From positions 1-61,682 of IMG/VR virus record IMGVR_UViG_3300023179_005392: a stretch of 61,682 nucleotides of DNA, one strand, 5' to 3'. The notes below the pieces were generated by a model, which was not told the origin of the DNA, did not search any database, and saw nothing but the letters and a program-made list of their open reading frames with translations. Every line of letters begins with the position of its first letter. Position 1 is the stretch's first letter. Below, in pieces: positions 5,670 through 14,387 of the stretch. Source of the DNA: a virus. The translations under genes were made by a program, and so were the position numbers.

Positions 5670-8609
5670 TCAACAGGTAGAAGTTATATTACCATTATTA
5701 AATTTAAGAGGGTTTATTGTTCCAGCATTTTCATCTGTATAAGTTGAGTTGTCGTTTGTTAAATCAAATGTAAGTGTGTGAGTTCCACCACTTAAAACCT
5801 TAAATAAGATATTAAAAATAGTACCATCAAACGATACTGGTGTAAGATTAAACCAAACAGCTCTAAATTGTGGTATACCATCAAAGACACCAAAATTTGT
5901 CGTCATAGTTGAAAATTCAGATGTCAACCCTGAAATTCTTGTAGAATTATTAGTATTATTTCCTGATAAAACAGTATTATCATAAGTAATTGCATAATTT
6001 AACGATCCAACTAATGTTGCACCCGACATATCAACAGTAATTGGGACGGCGATTGTTTGTCCACTACATCCAGATACAGATACTATTGTGGTTATAATTA
6101 ATGGTGTTGGTGACGTGGACGTTGGTGTTTTTGTAATTGTAGGTGTTACTGTAGTAGTTGGTGTTTGAGTTTGGGTTCTAGTTGGTGTAGGTGTTGGACT
6201 TGCTGGTAAACAATAACTCTCACCAATACATTGTCCATCATTCATTGGAAAACTTGCTGAACCTGAATTTAGAATTGGTTCGTATCCTACTGGAATACAA
6301 AAACTTAAAAAACCTGCAGGGTAAGTTTCAGTGATTTCAGATTGAGAATAACAATCCAACCAAGTCCAATTGGTTGTTGTTGTACCTTCACTTGTCCAAA
6401 CATCACAACTTACAACATTTGGACAAGAAACTGTTGGTGTTATTGTTGGTGTCCTTGTTGGTGTTTGAGTATTAGTTGGTGTTGTATTTTGTGTCCTTGT
6501 TGGTGTTGATGTGGATGTTTGAGTATTTGTAGGTGTCTGAGTATTTGTGGGAGTTTGAGTATTAGTTGGTGTAGGTGTTTCGGTTGGTGTTTCAGTATTT
6601 GTGGCAGTTTGAGTATTAGTTGGTGTAGGTGTTTCGGTTGGTGTTTCAGTATTTGTGGCAGTTTGAGTATTAGTTGGTGTAGGTGTTTCGGTTGGTGTTT
6701 CAGTATTTGTGGGAGTTTGAGTATTAGTTGGTGTAGGTGTTTCGGTTGGTGTTTCAGTATTTGTGGCAGTTTGAGTATTTGTCTGAGTTATTGATGGTGT
6801 TATTGTTAATGTCAATGTTGGGGTTTGAGTTGGAGTTAAGGTTGGGTCTGGACTTGCCCCATATGATCTACTCACAGTATTTGTGGGTGAGGTTGTTGGA
6901 GTTCTTGTAGGTCTTGCGGTAACACTAGAAGTTGGAGTTTGTGTATTGGTTTTTGTTGGTGTTGAACTTTTTGTTGGTGTTGGTGTTGAAGTTATAGTTG
7001 GGGATTGTGTAACTGTAGGTGTAACTGTAGGTGTAACTGTATTTGTTGGTGTTATAGAATTTGTTGGTGTAATTGTGTTAGTTATTGTTTGAGTTGGTGT
7101 AATAGTAACCGTATTGGTACAAGTGATTGAAGGGGTCATTGTATTTGTTGGTGTTTGAGTTGGTGTTTCTGTTGGAGTTTCAGACACTGTAGGCGTAACT
7201 GTAGGTGTTATAGAACTTGTTGGTGTAATTGAGGGTGTTATAGAATTTGTTGGTGTTTGTGTATTAGTTGTTGTTCGAGTTGGTGTAATAGTAGACGTAT
7301 TAGTACGAGTAATTGTAGGTGTTACTGTAGTTGTTGGTGTTTGAGTTGGTGTAATAGTTGGTGTTCTAGTTGGGGTTGGTGTTTGTGTTAGTAAACAACA
7401 AGCACTCTCCTCCGAACAATTTTCAGCAATAGAGACAACACTACCTTCAAGTATAAACCATACATTACACCCATCAGATAAATAACCAGTCGAAACCAAA
7501 GTTTTTTCATCATTTTCATATATTTTACATCCAATAGACAAATCAGTTAATAGGGTAAGATATGAACAATTTGAATTATAATAATTTCGATAACCCAAAC
7601 CATTTCTAACAAAACTACAACTACTTTCAGGTGAACCATCCAAAATAAGTTGATTTCCAAAACAATCTAAACCACCTATAAAATTATTTTTTTTAAATGG
7701 CGTCGATGTTGGTGTGTTCGTAAAGGTTAAAGTTGGTGTTGGTGTAATAATTTGAGGATCTTCTACAGGAAAATCAGGTAATACTGGTAATTCTGGCGGT
7801 TGGGTTAAAAATTTCGTATTAATCAAAACAGAATATAAATTACCATTACCTGTAGAATTTAAATTTACATTTGTGAAAGAATTTGCACCATTTAAATTTC
7901 CAGTATTAGTCCAACTTATACTGTATTGTGAAGCACCACTTGTTGAGTTAGGTGGAATTATAACCGTACCATTAATTTGAATTGTGTCGCCAGTAATGAC
8001 ACCTAAATTATGAGTAAAATTCAAAGTTAAAAACGTCGGTGTTTGTGTAGTACCAGTAATTAAGTATGTTATGACAATTGATCCAGTGTTTATGTAGGAT
8101 GTTAACAATAAATCATTCGGACAGTTCCATTTATTTGTTTTCAAAACACATGGATTTGTTGAATTTACAAACGTCAATTCATTATAATCTATATTTTGTC
8201 CATTCCAAACCATACTTACTTGACCATCCAATGCACAAAAACTACCATAATCCCCAGAAACTATATCATAACCAAATCCAATATTTTCACAACTTTGCCA
8301 ATATATTGTACCATTCAAAGAAACACCGGGAGCGTAATAAGTATAACACCGACAATTAGGTAAATCTTCAACAATTGGTGGGAAACATTCATCCAATAAA
8401 AACTCATATTGTCCACTTAATGATGAAGTTTCAAATGAGTCAGACAAACATGTGAATGTTTTGACAGTATTTGGTAATAATCGTACATTTAAAATTTGTT
8501 CATTATCACAAGTCACATATGAAAATACAATAACATTAGAACTTATATTTTTAATACGTTTTTTACAACAACGACAATTTTGAACAGAACATTTGATTTT
8601 TTGACTCAT
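5670..8609 (-). CDS. Large Pro/Thr-repeat virion surface protein with cohesin-like C-terminus
   Basis: 979 residues without a signal peptide. The N-terminus is Cys-rich ([13 protein letters not shown]). Residues about 50-400 contain aromatic/Cys-rich beta domains such as [19 protein letters not shown]. From about 415 to 770 the chain is low-complexity TPT/NTxT sequence, including four perfect-length 18-residue units. A Cys-containing domain interrupts it ([18 protein letters not shown]), and the last 130 residues resemble a cohesin fold ([20 protein letters not shown], then YDNTVLSG). Pro/Thr stalks extend domains from a surface and are often glycosylated; the glycosyltransferases at 46-57 kb could act on it (inference). 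Likely a fibre or head decoration. A TATTTAT element lies 4 nt before the ATG. Confidence 0.65.
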   Translation of the reverse strand: MSQKIKCSVQNCRCCKKRIKNISSNVIVFSYVTCDNEQILNVRLLPNTVKTFTCLSDSFETSSLSGQYEFLLDECFPPIVEDLPNCRCYTYYAPGVSLNGTIYWQSCENIGFGYDIVSGDYGSFCALDGQVSMVWNGQNIDYNELTFVNSTNPCVLKTNKWNCPNDLLLTSYINTGSIVITYLITGTTQTPTFLTLNFTHNLGVITGDTIQINGTVIIPPNSTSGASQYSISWTNTGNLNGANSFTNVNLNSTGNGNLYSVLINTKFLTQPPELPVLPDFPVEDPQIITPTPTLTFTNTPTSTPFKKNNFIGGLDCFGNQLILDGSPESSCSFVRNGLGYRNYYNSNCSYLTLLTDLSIGCKIYENDEKTLVSTGYLSDGCNVWFILEGSVVSIAENCSEESACCLLTQTPTPTRTPTITPTQTPTTTVTPTITRTNTSTITPTRTTTNTQTPTNSITPSITPTSSITPTVTPTVSETPTETPTQTPTNTMTPSITCTNTVTITPTQTITNTITPTNSITPTNTVTPTVTPTVTQSPTITSTPTPTKSSTPTKTNTQTPTSSVTARPTRTPTTSPTNTVSRSYGASPDPTLTPTQTPTLTLTITPSITQTNTQTATNTETPTETPTPTNTQTPTNTETPTETPTPTNTQTATNTETPTETPTPTNTQTATNTETPTETPTPTNTQTPTNTQTPTNTQTSTSTPTRTQNTTPTNTQTPTRTPTITPTVSCPNVVSCDVWTSEGTTTTNWTWLDCYSQSEITETYPAGFLSFCIPVGYEPILNSGSASFPMNDGQCIGESYCLPASPTPTPTRTQTQTPTTTVTPTITKTPTSTSPTPLIITTIVSVSGCSGQTIAVPITVDMSGATLVGSLNYAITYDNTVLSGNNTNNSTRISGLTSEFSTMTTNFGVFDGIPQFRAVWFNLTPVSFDGTIFNILFKVLSGGTHTLTFDLTNDNSTYTDENAGTINPLKFNNGNITSTC
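6561..6776. repeat. Four tandem 54-bp coding repeats
   Basis: Units start at 6561, 6615, 6669 and 6723, exactly 54 bp apart and almost identical; each encodes an 18-residue Thr/Pro/Asn/Glu unit of the surface protein ([18 protein letters not shown]). The in-frame length keeps the protein open whatever the copy number, so copy-number variation is expected. Confidence 0.9.
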
Positions 8610-8613
8610 ACCA

Positions 8614-8622
8614 ATAAATACT
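8614..8622 (-). promoter_or_regulatory. Phage TATTTAT promoter element
   Basis: AGTATTTAT on the minus strand, 4 nt before the ATG at 8609 of the large surface protein. Confidence 0.55.
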
Positions 8623-8687
8623 TAAAAATTAATTTAAAAAATTATGTACTTTTTAATAAAATAAGATATTTGTAATAAAAAAAAACT

Positions 8688-8990
8688 ATGGAAATAAGAG
8701 AAATTTTGGAAACTAACTTGGTCTCAAATAATTTGGAGGTTAAATTTAGAATAGATGAGGACACCGATGAGGTCATTAGAACTTATACATTCGATTTGGA
8801 TACCATTTTGGAATATGGTTACGACATTTTCCCAGAACCATTGGATATGACCGATATGGATGGAGAATATTTGGATGAGGAATATGAGATGGAAGAATTT
8901 GAAACAGAAATCGATGAAAGTGAATTGACATTGTTTATGAATGATTTTTTTTCGATAACTGAGAAACTTCCTGAAGCCGAAAGTTATTAA
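8688..8990 (+). CDS. Small acidic protein, unknown
   Basis: 100 residues, very acidic (about a third Asp/Glu), for example MDGEYLDEEYEMEEFETEID. The N-terminus MEIREILETNLVSNNLEVKF looks folded; the rest may be disordered or helical. No family recognised. It heads a run of four plus-strand genes. Upstream, GATATTTG sits 15 nt before the ATG, a variant intermediate between the two promoter classes. Confidence 0.5.
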   Translation: MEIREILETNLVSNNLEVKFRIDEDTDEVIRTYTFDLDTILEYGYDIFPEPLDMTDMDGEYLDEEYEMEEFETEIDESELTLFMNDFFSITEKLPEAESY

Positions 8991-8993
8991 TCG

Positions 8994-9002
8994 AATATTT
9001 AT
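8994..9002 (+). promoter_or_regulatory. Phage TATTTAT promoter element
   Basis: AATATTTAT ending 5 nt before the ATG at 9008. Confidence 0.55.
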
Positions 9003-9007
9003 AACTT

Positions 9008-9247
9008 ATGAGTGATATTGATATAAATTACTACATAAGAATGTTACGTTCGTTAATAGGTAATAAGGTTGAATTCGAAGAACAAGATACTGGTGGTGCA
9101 GCAACGAGCTCAGGCCCACCACCAGCATACCCGGCTGTCACGAAATGGGAAACTGGGATTAAAAGAGGTTCCGCCAACCAAGTAGGTAATACCAAATGGA
9201 AAGATTCATATACCATAACAAGAGGTAAAGCGAATACTTTACTATAA
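9008..9247 (+). CDS. Small virion-type protein, unknown
   Basis: 79 residues: a helical N-terminus (MSDIDINYYIRMLRSLIGNK) with a Gly/Pro-rich middle (GGAATSSGPPPAYPAVTKWE) and a C-terminal IKRGSANQVGNTKWKDSY segment. From memory, the YPAVTKWExGxxRG pattern occurs in small structural proteins of marine T4-like phages; I cannot give a more specific role. A TATTTAT element 5 nt before the ATG argues for late expression. Confidence 0.5.
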   Translation: MSDIDINYYIRMLRSLIGNKVEFEEQDTGGAATSSGPPPAYPAVTKWETGIKRGSANQVGNTKWKDSYTITRGKANTLL

Positions 9248-9251
9248 ATCA

Positions 9252-9260
9252 GATATTTAT
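9252..9260 (+). promoter_or_regulatory. Phage TATTTAT promoter element
   Basis: GATATTTAT ending 14 nt before the ATG at 9275. Confidence 0.55.
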
Positions 9261-9274
9261 TGAGAAAAAAAATT

Positions 9275-10483
9275 ATGAGTTACACCAAAAACGAAGGTAT
9301 AGAATCTCTAAGGAGAAGTCTATTACTGATGTCTTACGATAGTAAAAAAACGTTGTCTGAAAATGTTGAAGAAATATTGTCGGAACAAACAAACTTAGAG
9401 TCGTTAATGATTGACTTGCGAAATGCAGTACGCGGTGGTGGAACAAATCCAAAATTACTCAGACAAGCCATAAATAAATTGACTTCAAAAGCAGAATATG
9501 ATGCTTTGAATAAAGAGATCAGAAATAATCCTGGTTATTTTGCAATGGGGACAGCCCTTGGCGGTGGGCCTAAAAATCTACAAGATATTTTGAACGACGA
9601 ATTAGAAAGAGATAATCTGTATACCGCCCAAGAAATTAAAAAAAAATTGGCAACTATCGGTATTAATATGACATTTAATTCGTTTGATAGTAAAGATTAC
9701 GCGGGTAATATTAATAAGTACTTACAGTCTAATACAATAATTATTGGTGGTGCCGCTAGTGGAGGAAAAACAGGTGCTGGTGCCGCTAGTGGAGGAAAAA
9801 CAGGTGCTGGTGCCGCTAGTGGAGGAAAAACAGGCGCTGGTGCAGCTAGTGGAGGAAAAACAGGTGCTGGCAGATCTAAGTATATTCCTATAGGAAAAAA
9901 TGATTGTGTAATCAAAATTCAAACGTTCTTGAAAGGTCAAGGTTTCACTCTAGGCCCGAAAGATGTGGATGGTGTCTACGGCCCATTTACTATTAGAGCC
10001 GTACAAGAATACCAAAGAAAAAATGGTTTAACACCCGACGGAATTTGGGGGCCAGCGACAGCAGCAAAAACAGAAAATCAAATTCCACCTTGTGGTGTAG
10101 CTCAAACTGACAATAGTCAAACTGGAACAACTGTAACAACAACTGGAGCAACAACTGACATCAGACCTCAAGACCAGTTCACGCAAATGACACCGAGAAG
10201 CGTCGGGGTAGTACCTGGAGGATCGGGAGAACAACAAATTAAAGCTAGAGAACCACTAGTGATTGAACCCACACAAATTAATCTTACTAGAGAATTTTGT
10301 AGAAATTTATATTCATCTATTGACACAAATGACCAAAAAAGTGGTGGGAAAACAGCAACAACAAAACAATTAGCCGATGTCGAAAGATGTTTACAACAAT
10401 ATAACATTTTCAGAGGAAGTGCCTTAAAAATAAGAAATAGGTATGGTTATACTATGTCTGGTGGCGACAAAGGAATAAGATAA
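9275..10483 (+). CDS. Peptidoglycan-binding-domain protein with annexin-like N-terminus and GAASGGKTGA repeats
   Basis: 402 residues from the ATG at 9275 (a TTG 15 nt earlier overlaps the promoter). Residues about 45-90 (LRNAVRGGGTNPKLLRQAIN, then LTSKAEYDAL) have the spacing of an annexin-like repeat with its GGGTN turn. Four exact 10-residue repeats GAASGGKTGA form a flexible linker. A PG_binding_1 domain follows (KIQTFLKGQGFTLGPKDVDG, then VYGPFTIRAVQEYQ). No catalytic domain is seen, so it may anchor virion or lysis components to murein. LSEN and ILSE near the N-terminus fit the prohead-protease consensus. The following gene lies 15 nt downstream. Confidence 0.65.
   Translation: MSYTKNEGIESLRRSLLLMSYDSKKTLSENVEEILSEQTNLESLMIDLRNAVRGGGTNPKLLRQAINKLTSKAEYDALNKEIRNNPGYFAMGTALGGGPKNLQDILNDELERDNLYTAQEIKKKLATIGINMTFNSFDSKDYAGNINKYLQSNTIIIGGAASGGKTGAGAASGGKTGAGAASGGKTGAGAASGGKTGAGRSKYIPIGKNDCVIKIQTFLKGQGFTLGPKDVDGVYGPFTIRAVQEYQRKNGLTPDGIWGPATAAKTENQIPPCGVAQTDNSQTGTTVTTTGATTDIRPQDQFTQMTPRSVGVVPGGSGEQQIKAREPLVIEPTQINLTREFCRNLYSSIDTNDQKSGGKTATTKQLADVERCLQQYNIFRGSALKIRNRYGYTMSGGDKGIR
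9749..9868. repeat. Four tandem 30-bp coding repeats
   Basis: Units at 9749, 9779, 9809 and 9839, nearly identical, encoding the GAASGGKTGA linker. Near-identity at the DNA level points to recent expansion. Confidence 0.9.
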
Positions 10484-10498
10484 ATAAATAAAAATTAT

Positions 10499-11155
10499 AT
10501 GAAAAATATATCACAAAGTCTAAAACGTAATATTTCTGAAATTAAAGAAAAGAAAAATAACCTTATAATTGAACATAGTATTGTTCAATCAAGATTAGAG
10601 TTTGTTTTAGAACAAGAATATAAAAATGATGACGCTAAATTTATTGCTCTACTTGAAGAAATGATAAATTTAGAGGAACAAGGCTATAATTTATCTCTGA
10701 TAAATGAAGAAGGATTTGATTTTTTTGGAAGTTTAGGGCGTATATTTGGGGGGTCATTTGGATCAATATGGCAAGTTTTAGGTGAAAAAATGGCAGATGC
10801 TATAGCCGAAAAACTTGGGGTCAATACCACTAGTTGGTTTTATAATGTAATTGTTTCGTTTTTTACAACTATGAATTGGAAAGATTATGGTAAATTATTT
10901 ACAGATTGTAAATTTGTGGCTAACGGAATTTCTGACGCAGTAATTGAAGGTACACTTAGACAAATGCAAAAAGAAAATAATTTTGGTGAAGGTGTTAGTG
11001 GTGTTTTACTAGACGCATTAAGAAATTCAATAATGAAAGAGTTTGCCGACAGTAAAGACTCTTTAATACAAAAGTTGGAGGATGTTATTGGTGGAATAAT
11101 TTGTGGTTCGATTTCTAAGTGGAAATCTAATATAGCTAATATTACATCTAAATAA
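10499..11155 (+). CDS. Unknown protein, possible membrane-active
   Basis: 218 residues. Residues 1-70 are a charged helical coil (NISEIKEKKNNLIIEHSIVQ). Then come Gly-rich amphipathic segments (FFGSLGRIFGGSFGSIWQVL) and a C-terminal VIGGIICGSISKWKS stretch. Glycine-spaced helices of this kind occur in membrane-inserting proteins, but no clear transmembrane helix is long enough to be sure. It immediately follows the murein-binding protein and may work with it. No own promoter is seen; it is likely read through from 9.2 kb. Confidence 0.45.
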   Translation: MKNISQSLKRNISEIKEKKNNLIIEHSIVQSRLEFVLEQEYKNDDAKFIALLEEMINLEEQGYNLSLINEEGFDFFGSLGRIFGGSFGSIWQVLGEKMADAIAEKLGVNTTSWFYNVIVSFFTTMNWKDYGKLFTDCKFVANGISDAVIEGTLRQMQKENNFGEGVSGVLLDALRNSIMKEFADSKDSLIQKLEDVIGGIICGSISKWKSNIANITSK

Positions 11156-11161
11156 CAATTT

Positions 11162-11653
11162 TCAAAAAAAATCTCTTTTAAAGTTTTCCCAAGTAGTCTC
11201 CAAATTTTTACCAGCAATTTCAGTAAAAAATTGAGGTTCGTACGGTTGTTTATTTAATCTCATTTTTACTTGTTCTAAACTTTTGTCACCCTTTTTTACA
11301 TTACAACTAGAACAAGATGTCACCATATTTGACCAAGTATTTGGACCACCTTTAGATCTAGGTATGATGTGATCAAGAGTCAAATTTCTTTTTGACCCAC
11401 AATAAACACACTGATGATTATCTCGAGCATAAATTCTATGACGACTAATTTTGATTGCTTTTGGTCTAAATTTAACATAATTAAATAACCTAATGATCAA
11501 AGGTCGAATAAATTCCCCTGAAACTGTTAAAATTTTTTCTAAATCCTCTTTCAAAATTTCCGCTTTACCTTTCAAAATTAACTTCATACTTTTTTGTAAA
11601 GAAGTTATATTCAATGGTGTAAAATCGGCATTTAATACTAATACGTGGCTCAT
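11162..11653 (-). CDS. HNH endonuclease
   Basis: 163 residues from the ATG at 11653. The C-terminal half is a standard HNH module: CVYCG, then LTLDHIIPRSKGG, a conserved Asn (NTWSNMVTSC) and CSSCNVKKGDKS. The two CxxC pairs bind structural zinc and DHI carries the catalytic His. The N-terminal half (MSHVLVLNADFTPLN) is the usual leader of this HNH subfamily, common in phages and cyanobacteria. It is free-standing, not inside an intron or intein, and could be a homing enzyme or a packaging-associated nuclease. Convergent with the upstream plus-strand operon. Confidence 0.85.
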   Translation of the reverse strand: MSHVLVLNADFTPLNITSLQKSMKLILKGKAEILKEDLEKILTVSGEFIRPLIIRLFNYVKFRPKAIKISRHRIYARDNHQCVYCGSKRNLTLDHIIPRSKGGPNTWSNMVTSCSSCNVKKGDKSLEQVKMRLNKQPYEPQFFTEIAGKNLETTWENFKRDFF

Positions 11654-11707
11654 TATTTGACTTTTTATCAAAACATACTAAATTTTGTTCGTAAATCAAA
11701 TATAATT

Positions 11708-11902
11708 ATGTCATACTGTATTATTAAAAATATCAAATTTGAAAATAAAGATACAAACATTCACAAAATACTACCTGTGATTCTTTTGGATAATCAAGAT
11801 GAGGTTTTAGAATTTGAAAATTTTGACGAGGCTGAAAAATTTCGAGTTTTGCTCCAGAAGAATTCTGACTCAAATCACGAATATTTAGTTAAACAGATTT
11901 AA
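11708..11902 (+). CDS. Small protein, unknown
   Basis: 64 residues, started at the ATG at 11708: MSYCIIKNIKFENKDTNIHK, then ILPVILLDNQDEVLEF and a helical end FDEAEKFRVLLQKNS. It looks like a small alpha/beta fold (strand, strand, helix). No family recognised. Two nucleotides separate it from the next gene, so both are probably translated together. Confidence 0.45.
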   Translation: MSYCIIKNIKFENKDTNIHKILPVILLDNQDEVLEFENFDEAEKFRVLLQKNSDSNHEYLVKQI

Positions 11903-11904
11903 GA

Positions 11905-12258
11905 ATGGCACATCCAATTCTTCACGCAAAATCATCTGCAAAAAAATTTGGTGGAAAATGGGAAGATTATATTCACTTACATAATTGGCTTGATGAAACA
12001 AAAGGGTGGGTAGGACACTCTATACACCGAATGTTTCGACATCATAGTGAAGGAATTTTTGAAATGGAAAAAATTTTTGGTACATCATTTCAAAATAGTG
12101 AAGATAAGATTGTTTATACAAGGTATGTGGGTGAACAACATGTATTGGAAGATTGTTATAATTACATTCCTTCAGCAAAAGAATGGATAGACGCGATTAA
12201 ATCCGAAAAAAAACCAATGTGGTTTTTAAGAACAGGTAAAATAGAATTAGAAGATTAG
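11905..12258 (+). CDS. DUF6915-like protein
   Basis: 117 residues. HAKSSAKKFGGKWEDYIHLH near the N-terminus, followed by NWLDETKGWVGHSIHRMFRH and an HHSEGIFEMEKIFG segment, matches what I remember of DUF6915: many conserved His residues (HxxSSxKxFGG, RHHxEGI). C-terminal VGEQHVLEDCYNYIPSAKEW is also typical. The His pattern suggests metal binding, but the family has no assigned reaction. Usually found in phages and environmental bacteria. The name is from memory and not checked. Confidence 0.6.
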   Translation: MAHPILHAKSSAKKFGGKWEDYIHLHNWLDETKGWVGHSIHRMFRHHSEGIFEMEKIFGTSFQNSEDKIVYTRYVGEQHVLEDCYNYIPSAKEWIDAIKSEKKPMWFLRTGKIELED

Positions 12259-12266
12259 ATATTTAT
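12258..12266 (+). promoter_or_regulatory. Phage TATTTAT promoter element
   Basis: GATATTTAT followed by TTTT and the ATG at 12271. With only 4 nt of spacer, a start site at the usual distance would fall on or next to the ATG. Confidence 0.55.
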
Positions 12267-12270
12267 TTTT

Positions 12271-13011
12271 ATGAACCAAACAGCAAAACAACTTGTAGCC
12301 GTAATAAAATACTGGCAAAGAAAATGTTCTAAAGTATATTTTGAAATGGATGAAGAGTTGGGTGGATTTGGATGGGATTACCAAAATTCATGTCAATGTA
12401 CTTCAATAGACAATTCAATGACCAAATTACCATATCCAACCCCAATGCGAGTAGTCATGCAGTATTTGATTGATTTACTAGATTTAGAAGATAGAGCAGT
12501 AAATGATATAGATGCGGGAGACCCCAACATTTATTCATATGAATTTCAGTTTAATTTTTCAGAAAAGAATTTTAAAGTGATTTGTAATTATTCATACATT
12601 ACGGAAGGTGATGAAATAGTTTCAATGAGAAACACCAAAAATAATGAAGTGTTAACTGAAGTATTGAATGATCTTAAAAAAAATGGAAAGAAAGGGAAAT
12701 ACCGAGTTGATTTTAATGGTAGTGGAGACTCTGGATATATTGATGATAACATGAGTAGTTTGGAAAGGTCTGAGGCAGATAAAATTCCAAGTGGATTAAA
12801 GGATGAGTTATATGACTTCTTAGGTGCCAGACACCCTGGGTGGGAAAATAATGAGGGTAGTTTTGGGTTTTTTATTATTGACTTAAATAATAACTCAATT
12901 GAACTAAATTATACCGAAAATTATGAAGAAAGTGACTCCGTAATGATTCATATGAGTTCAATAGACGAATTAATTCAAACTATAACTTCAAGTGACGACA
13001 ATAACTATTAA
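12271..13011 (+). CDS. DUF6878-like acidic protein, paralogue 1
   Basis: 246 residues. The C-terminal part carries GKYRVDFNGSGDSGYIDDNM, then IPSGLKDELYDFLGARHPGW and FGFFIIDLNNNSIELNY. This order (RxDFxGSGDSG, LxxxLYDxLxxxHPGW, a strand with IDL) resembles DUF6878 as I remember it. An N-terminal half of about 100 residues has CQCTSIDNS. Function unknown; the Asp-rich loop could bind a cation. The next gene is a tandem paralogue, implying local duplication. A TATTTAT element 4 nt before the ATG suggests late expression. Confidence 0.55.
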   Translation: MNQTAKQLVAVIKYWQRKCSKVYFEMDEELGGFGWDYQNSCQCTSIDNSMTKLPYPTPMRVVMQYLIDLLDLEDRAVNDIDAGDPNIYSYEFQFNFSEKNFKVICNYSYITEGDEIVSMRNTKNNEVLTEVLNDLKKNGKKGKYRVDFNGSGDSGYIDDNMSSLERSEADKIPSGLKDELYDFLGARHPGWENNEGSFGFFIIDLNNNSIELNYTENYEESDSVMIHMSSIDELIQTITSSDDNNY

Positions 13012-13020
13012 ATTAATAAA

Positions 13021-13764
13021 ATGAATTCACCACTAAAACAACTTATGGCTTTGATTAGCTATTGGAAAAAAAAATGTCATGTAGTTTCTTTTAATGTGGA
13101 CGGAGATCTTTCTAGGATTTACGAGAGACGTGACTACTGTTGGTGTCACCAAGTAGATGGTAATAAATTTAAACAACCATTCCCAATTCCAATGTCTGGT
13201 GTAGTATCTTTCATTGCTGAAAAATTAAATTTGGAAATAATACAGTATCACAATATCGATCAGGATCCAGAACTTGTTCATACTGAATTCTTCGAATATT
13301 CATTTGACTTCCCAAATAATAAATTTACGGTAACTGGAGATTTTTCATATCTTACTGAAGGAGATGGAAAAAGTTACCTTATGAGTACTAAAAAAAATCC
13401 AAAATTAGATGAAGTATTAAATGATCTAATGAATGACGGTAAAAAAGGAAAGTATCGTGTTGATTTTAATGGTGATGGTGATGAGGGTTATATCGATGAC
13501 AAAATGGGTTCGTTGGAAATTAAAGATGAAGTTCGAATTCCAAGTGGACTAGAAGATATATTATATGATTTTTTGGAAGCTACGATCCCAGGTTGGGAAG
13601 AAGAAAATGGCGGCCAAGGGTTTTTCATTATTGATTTAGACAAAAGAACAATTAGGTTAAATTATACACCAACAATCAATGTCAACGAAGAACTTTTAAT
13701 TTATAGTTCTTCTTTGGATGAATTAATTCAAACAATTAGTGTCGATACGGAGAGTGTCGAATGA
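13021..13764 (+). CDS. DUF6878-like acidic protein, paralogue 2
   Basis: 247 residues, collinear with the preceding gene from end to end: QLMALISYWKKKC against QLVAVIKYWQRKC at the start, EVLNDLMNDGKKGKYRVDFN against EVLNDLKKNGKKGKYRVDFN in the middle, and ELIQTIS against ELIQTIT at the end. In the N-terminal part WCHQVDG replaces CQCTSID. Nine nucleotides separate the two genes, so both probably share a transcript. The pair looks like an old tandem duplication with divergence. Its 3' end overlaps the convergent lipoprotein gene by 42 nt. Confidence 0.55.
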   Translation: MNSPLKQLMALISYWKKKCHVVSFNVDGDLSRIYERRDYCWCHQVDGNKFKQPFPIPMSGVVSFIAEKLNLEIIQYHNIDQDPELVHTEFFEYSFDFPNNKFTVTGDFSYLTEGDGKSYLMSTKKNPKLDEVLNDLMNDGKKGKYRVDFNGDGDEGYIDDKMGSLEIKDEVRIPSGLEDILYDFLEATIPGWEEENGGQGFFIIDLDKRTIRLNYTPTINVNEELLIYSSSLDELIQTISVDTESVE

Positions 13765-14091
13765 TTTAGCACTATTGTAGTGTTCACGTGAAAGGTAAAT
13801 TAAACACTCAATTTCTTTTTCTTTTAGTTTTTTTTCTTTGATCTTCATTTCTATATTCACTTTTTTCAAAGAATCAGTTGTTTGAACATACAAAACGTTT
13901 TTTTCTTTAATTTTTGGTATTCGTGATTCAATACTATCCAAAATTTTGTTCAAGCTATCCAAATTAGTTGTAGGTTCTGAAGAAATGGTGTCCAAAAAAA
14001 TAATTGTAGAATCGATGTATGTTTCTTCTTCCTTAGTTTGAATAAAGTTACAAGAACTGAAAATCAAAAAAAACAATAGTGAATATTTCAT
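13723..14091 (-). CDS. Small lipoprotein, probable outer-membrane spanin (Rz1-like)
   Basis: 122 residues. The N-terminus MKYSLLFFLIFSSC is a lipoprotein signal with Cys14 as the acylated residue. The mature chain is mostly charged and helical (IESRIPKIKEKNVLYV, MKIKEKKLKEKEIECL), consistent with a periplasmic coiled coil. Its ATG overlaps the stop codon of the upstream inner-membrane gene (ATGA), the typical order of a two-component spanin. Spanins fuse inner and outer membranes at the last step of lysis of Gram-negative hosts. Assignment rests on topology and order, not on sequence similarity. Other small phage lipoproteins are possible. Confidence 0.55.
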   Translation of the reverse strand: MKYSLLFFLIFSSCNFIQTKEEETYIDSTIIFLDTISSEPTTNLDSLNKILDSIESRIPKIKEKNVLYVQTTDSLKKVNIEMKIKEKKLKEKEIECLIYLSREHYNSAKSFDTLRIDTNCLN

Positions 14092-14342
14092 CTTGTTTGT
14101 TCGTTAAGTACCGATAATATTCCTTGAGTTCTAGCCAAGGTACTATCTGTTTTACGTAATCTTTCTGTTAAATTTTTTACATCTTCTCTTAGTTCAATAA
14201 CATCCGATGAACAACTTTCGATTTGTTTTTGATAGTTCATTTTATTATCTACCCATAAATACCCGACAACTAAAATCAAAATAAATTGAATATACTTCAG
14301 AGGATCTTTCAAATAGTCTTCAAATGATAAAGGAATTCTCAT
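14088..14342 (-). CDS. Small membrane-anchored coiled-coil protein, probable inner-membrane spanin (Rz-like)
   Basis: 84 residues from the ATG at 14342. One N-terminal transmembrane segment (YIQFILILVVGYLWV, residues about 17-31) is followed by a heptad-rich periplasmic stretch (SDVIELREDVKNLTERL). This N-in/C-out single-pass layout is that of i-spanins such as lambda Rz. The lipoprotein gene downstream overlaps its stop codon. A TATTTAT element 5 nt before the ATG indicates late expression, as expected for lysis genes. Confidence 0.55.
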   Translation of the reverse strand: MRIPLSFEDYLKDPLKYIQFILILVVGYLWVDNKMNYQKQIESCSSDVIELREDVKNLTERLRKTDSTLARTQGILSVLNEQTR

Positions 14343-14347
14343 ACTGT

Positions 14348-14356
14348 ATAAATATT
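14348..14356 (-). promoter_or_regulatory. Phage TATTTAT promoter element
   Basis: AATATTTAT on the minus strand, 5 nt before the ATG at 14342 of the spanin-like gene. Confidence 0.55.
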
Positions 14357-14387
14357 CTAAAACATAATTATATTTAAACCAAAAAAA

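Noticed and set aside
6561-6776. Evenly spaced repeats that could suggest a CRISPR array
   Set aside because: Units are contiguous with no unique spacers and are in frame inside a protein-coding gene.
6519-7092. Plus-strand Cys/Ser- and Val/Gly-rich open frames in the repeat region
   Set aside because: They are antisense to the TPT repeat coding region; low-complexity repeats produce long open frames on both strands.
9697-10407. Minus-strand open frames with Ser/Cys/Pro repeats
   Set aside because: Shadows of the GAASGGKTGA repeats and the peptidoglycan-binding domain gene.
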